Below are positions 62,525 through 64,000 of a stretch of DNA of 64,000 nucleotides, in pieces. The translations under genes and the position numbers were made by a program. The notes beneath the pieces were generated by a model. It worked only from the letters and a program-made list of their open reading frames with translations. It was not told the origin of the DNA and searched no databases. Positions within the stretch are counted from its first letter, which is position 1, and the number at the start of each line of letters is the position of its first letter. The stretch covers positions 43,626,241 through 43,690,240 of the forward strand of contig OZ024939.1 in NCBI GenBank assembly GCA_964017235.1. The letters run 5' to 3'. The stretch is from Sabellastarte sp. h YS-2021 (taxonomy: Eukaryota; Annelida; Polychaeta; Sabellida; Sabellidae).

Positions 62525-63089
62525 AAAGATATATCCAGGTTAGACTCAGGGTAGAGACCTACAATGTCCAGGTTCTACTCTGACCTAACCTAAACAATAT
62601 AAAATATCCTGGAATCTTAGAATTTCTCAAACTACTATCTCAACAGTAGGGCTTTGTGTAAAAGATTTCTCTGCTTGCAATATCACATCAGGACATTGTG
62701 AATTTGTGTTGCCTCTGTATGTACTTCAGAAATCAGAATGTGTTCTTCTATATCATCAGATGGTCATTCTATTGATACTTATAAAACTATTTAGCCATCC
62801 CAAACATTGTACAAGTGTAAAAAAACTTAGCCATCCCAAACATTGCACAAATGTAAAAAAACCATCCATATGCATCTATATCCATATGCATCTTATCAAG
62901 AAAAACTAATTCAACACAAGTTTCATAAAAGAAAAAAAAAACAAAAAAAAAAACAACTGATTGAGAATTGTGATAATTCAGCTGCAACTTGAAAGACAAG
63001 GAATTTGATACAAAATTTGTCCAAAACTAGATTGTGCCGACTCGATGCCAACATATCCCCAGACAGGCCATCTCTCACACCACAAGCAT

Positions 63090-64000
63090 TCACTGGGTAT
63101 TTTTTGCAGCACCCATTTTGTGTGATTCACAATTATTATAAACTACTTTTCATTTTTTTTTTGGTCAAACCATTTTTTTTTTCATTTTTAGGGGGTCAAT
63201 TTAAAAACAAATCCTCTGAGTGGATTATTCATGGGTCTCACATGCATGTTAAATGTCTACTTAAAGCCTTGGTTTTTGGCACATGAAAAAAGAACATATT
63301 AATATATTCCCAGATGAGATTTCAGCTGTATCAGCTGCATACTATGACAGTTATAGGGCTTAAAAATGGCAAAAAGTCAATAAATTGGGGGCCTGTGGGC
63401 ATTTATGAGACCCTAAGGTTAAAATTACAGACTTAAAATTTTTTACAGACAAGGATTTCATGTAGAAGTTATATCTACTACAGTTAGACTTATCAGACTT
63501 ACTATTTCCAGGTTACAGGACCAAATATGTTGAAAATATTGTAAAAGGGTCACTAGGGTGGGTGTTTATGGTCCTCATACACAGGTTAAACATCTATTTA
63601 AAGCCTTGATTTTTCTCACATATAAACAGAACATAATCATATATTCCCAAATGAGATTTCAGCTGTATCAGTCACATCTGTTCACAGCTATAGGCCTTCA
63701 AAGTGGCAAAAAGTCCAAATATTGGGTCGCTGTGGGCAATGTAGAGACTTTAAGGTGACCTTAAAATTAAACTTACACACTTAAAATTTTTCACAGACTT
63801 ACAGTACATGTAGAAGTTATATCTACTACAGTTACAGACTTGTCAGACCTACCACTTTTTAGTTATAGGGGAAAATATGGAAAAATGTTAAAAAAAACCC
63901 GTCTAAGTATGGTCTTTATAGGCCTCAAAAACAATTTTAACCTTAACATAAAGTCTGGATTTTTGGTATATGTAAGGCGAATACAGTAATGTGTTCCCAG
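63090..64000. repeat. Satellite-like tandem repeat, unit about 340-350 bp, continues past the window
   Basis: About 2.6 units. Landmarks recur in order: TTAAAGCCTTG(A/G)TTTTT, TATTCCCA(G/A)ATGAGATTTC, AGCTGTATCAG, GGCAAAAAGTC, ACTTAAAATTTTT, GTAGAAGTTATATCTACTAC. CCCA(G/A)ATGAG starts near 63311 and 63648, and the next TTCCCAG is at 63994-64000. Copies are diverged. Open frames at 63005-63286 and 63558-63758 are shadows of the unit. Confidence 0.85.

Larger units (their letters stand above)
50591..63089. other. Mostly non-coding DNA between the gag remnant and the terminal satellite
   Basis: About 12.5 kb without any gene that I can support. The repeats inside it are listed separately (51232-51361, 52390-52625, 56768-56850, 57785-58560, 62125-62516). 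The remaining stretches over 300 bases (51457-52380, 52630-56760, 56860-57780, 58570-62110, 62530-63080) show only chance frames and homopolymer runs. A 33-bp duplication (TTAGCCATCCCAAACATTG) lies at about 62792-62857. Confidence 0.45.

Overview
The window reads as animal nuclear DNA, probably from a marine invertebrate and possibly a mollusc. It is AT-rich and gene-poor, with spliced coding exons, tRNA-derived SINEs with target-site duplications, hAT-like MITEs, minisatellites and a DIRS-type retrotransposon. The phylum is an inference; no marker in the window settles it.

Host gene: two short minus-strand exons fit the 5' end of a DPP6/DPP10-type dipeptidyl-peptidase-like protein. The first coding exon (30055-30117) encodes 21 residues and ends in phase 0 at a GTGAGT donor. 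The second (414-528) starts in phase 0 and encodes the juxtamembrane ELVGS...[14 protein letters not shown] segment and the single membrane anchor. The intron between them is about 29.5 kb. Later exons would lie left of position 1. The sequence right of 30118 is upstream or 5' non-coding DNA in which I see no host exon.

Main mobile element: a nearly complete DIRS retrotransposon (11669-17321, minus strand) lies inside that intron, in the same orientation as the host gene. It has 165-bp perfect inverted terminal repeats and an internal complementary region (11947-12050) that reproduces the junction of both outer ends exactly. It carries an open gag, an RT-RNase H-methyltransferase-like frame broken by two in-frame stops, and an intact tyrosine recombinase frame that overlaps the RT frame for about 2 kb. 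Gag and recombinase share one frame, separated by a single TGA followed by CTA; RT lies in the +1 frame. A second, decayed DIRS-type gag start lies at 50418-50568.

Other repeats: three hAT-like MITEs with 8-bp duplications (38938-39313, 41534-41842, 62125-62516); two copies of one tRNA-derived SINE with perfect 15-bp duplications (19047-19283 and 44464-44693); a second SINE type (58230-58532); a 5S rRNA-derived repeat near 47.0 kb; an unclassified dispersed repeat present twice (41.27 and 57.79 kb), each copy invaded by a different element; and tandem arrays of about 45, 54, 80, 150 and 340 bp. Most short open frames elsewhere look like chance or lie inside repeats.
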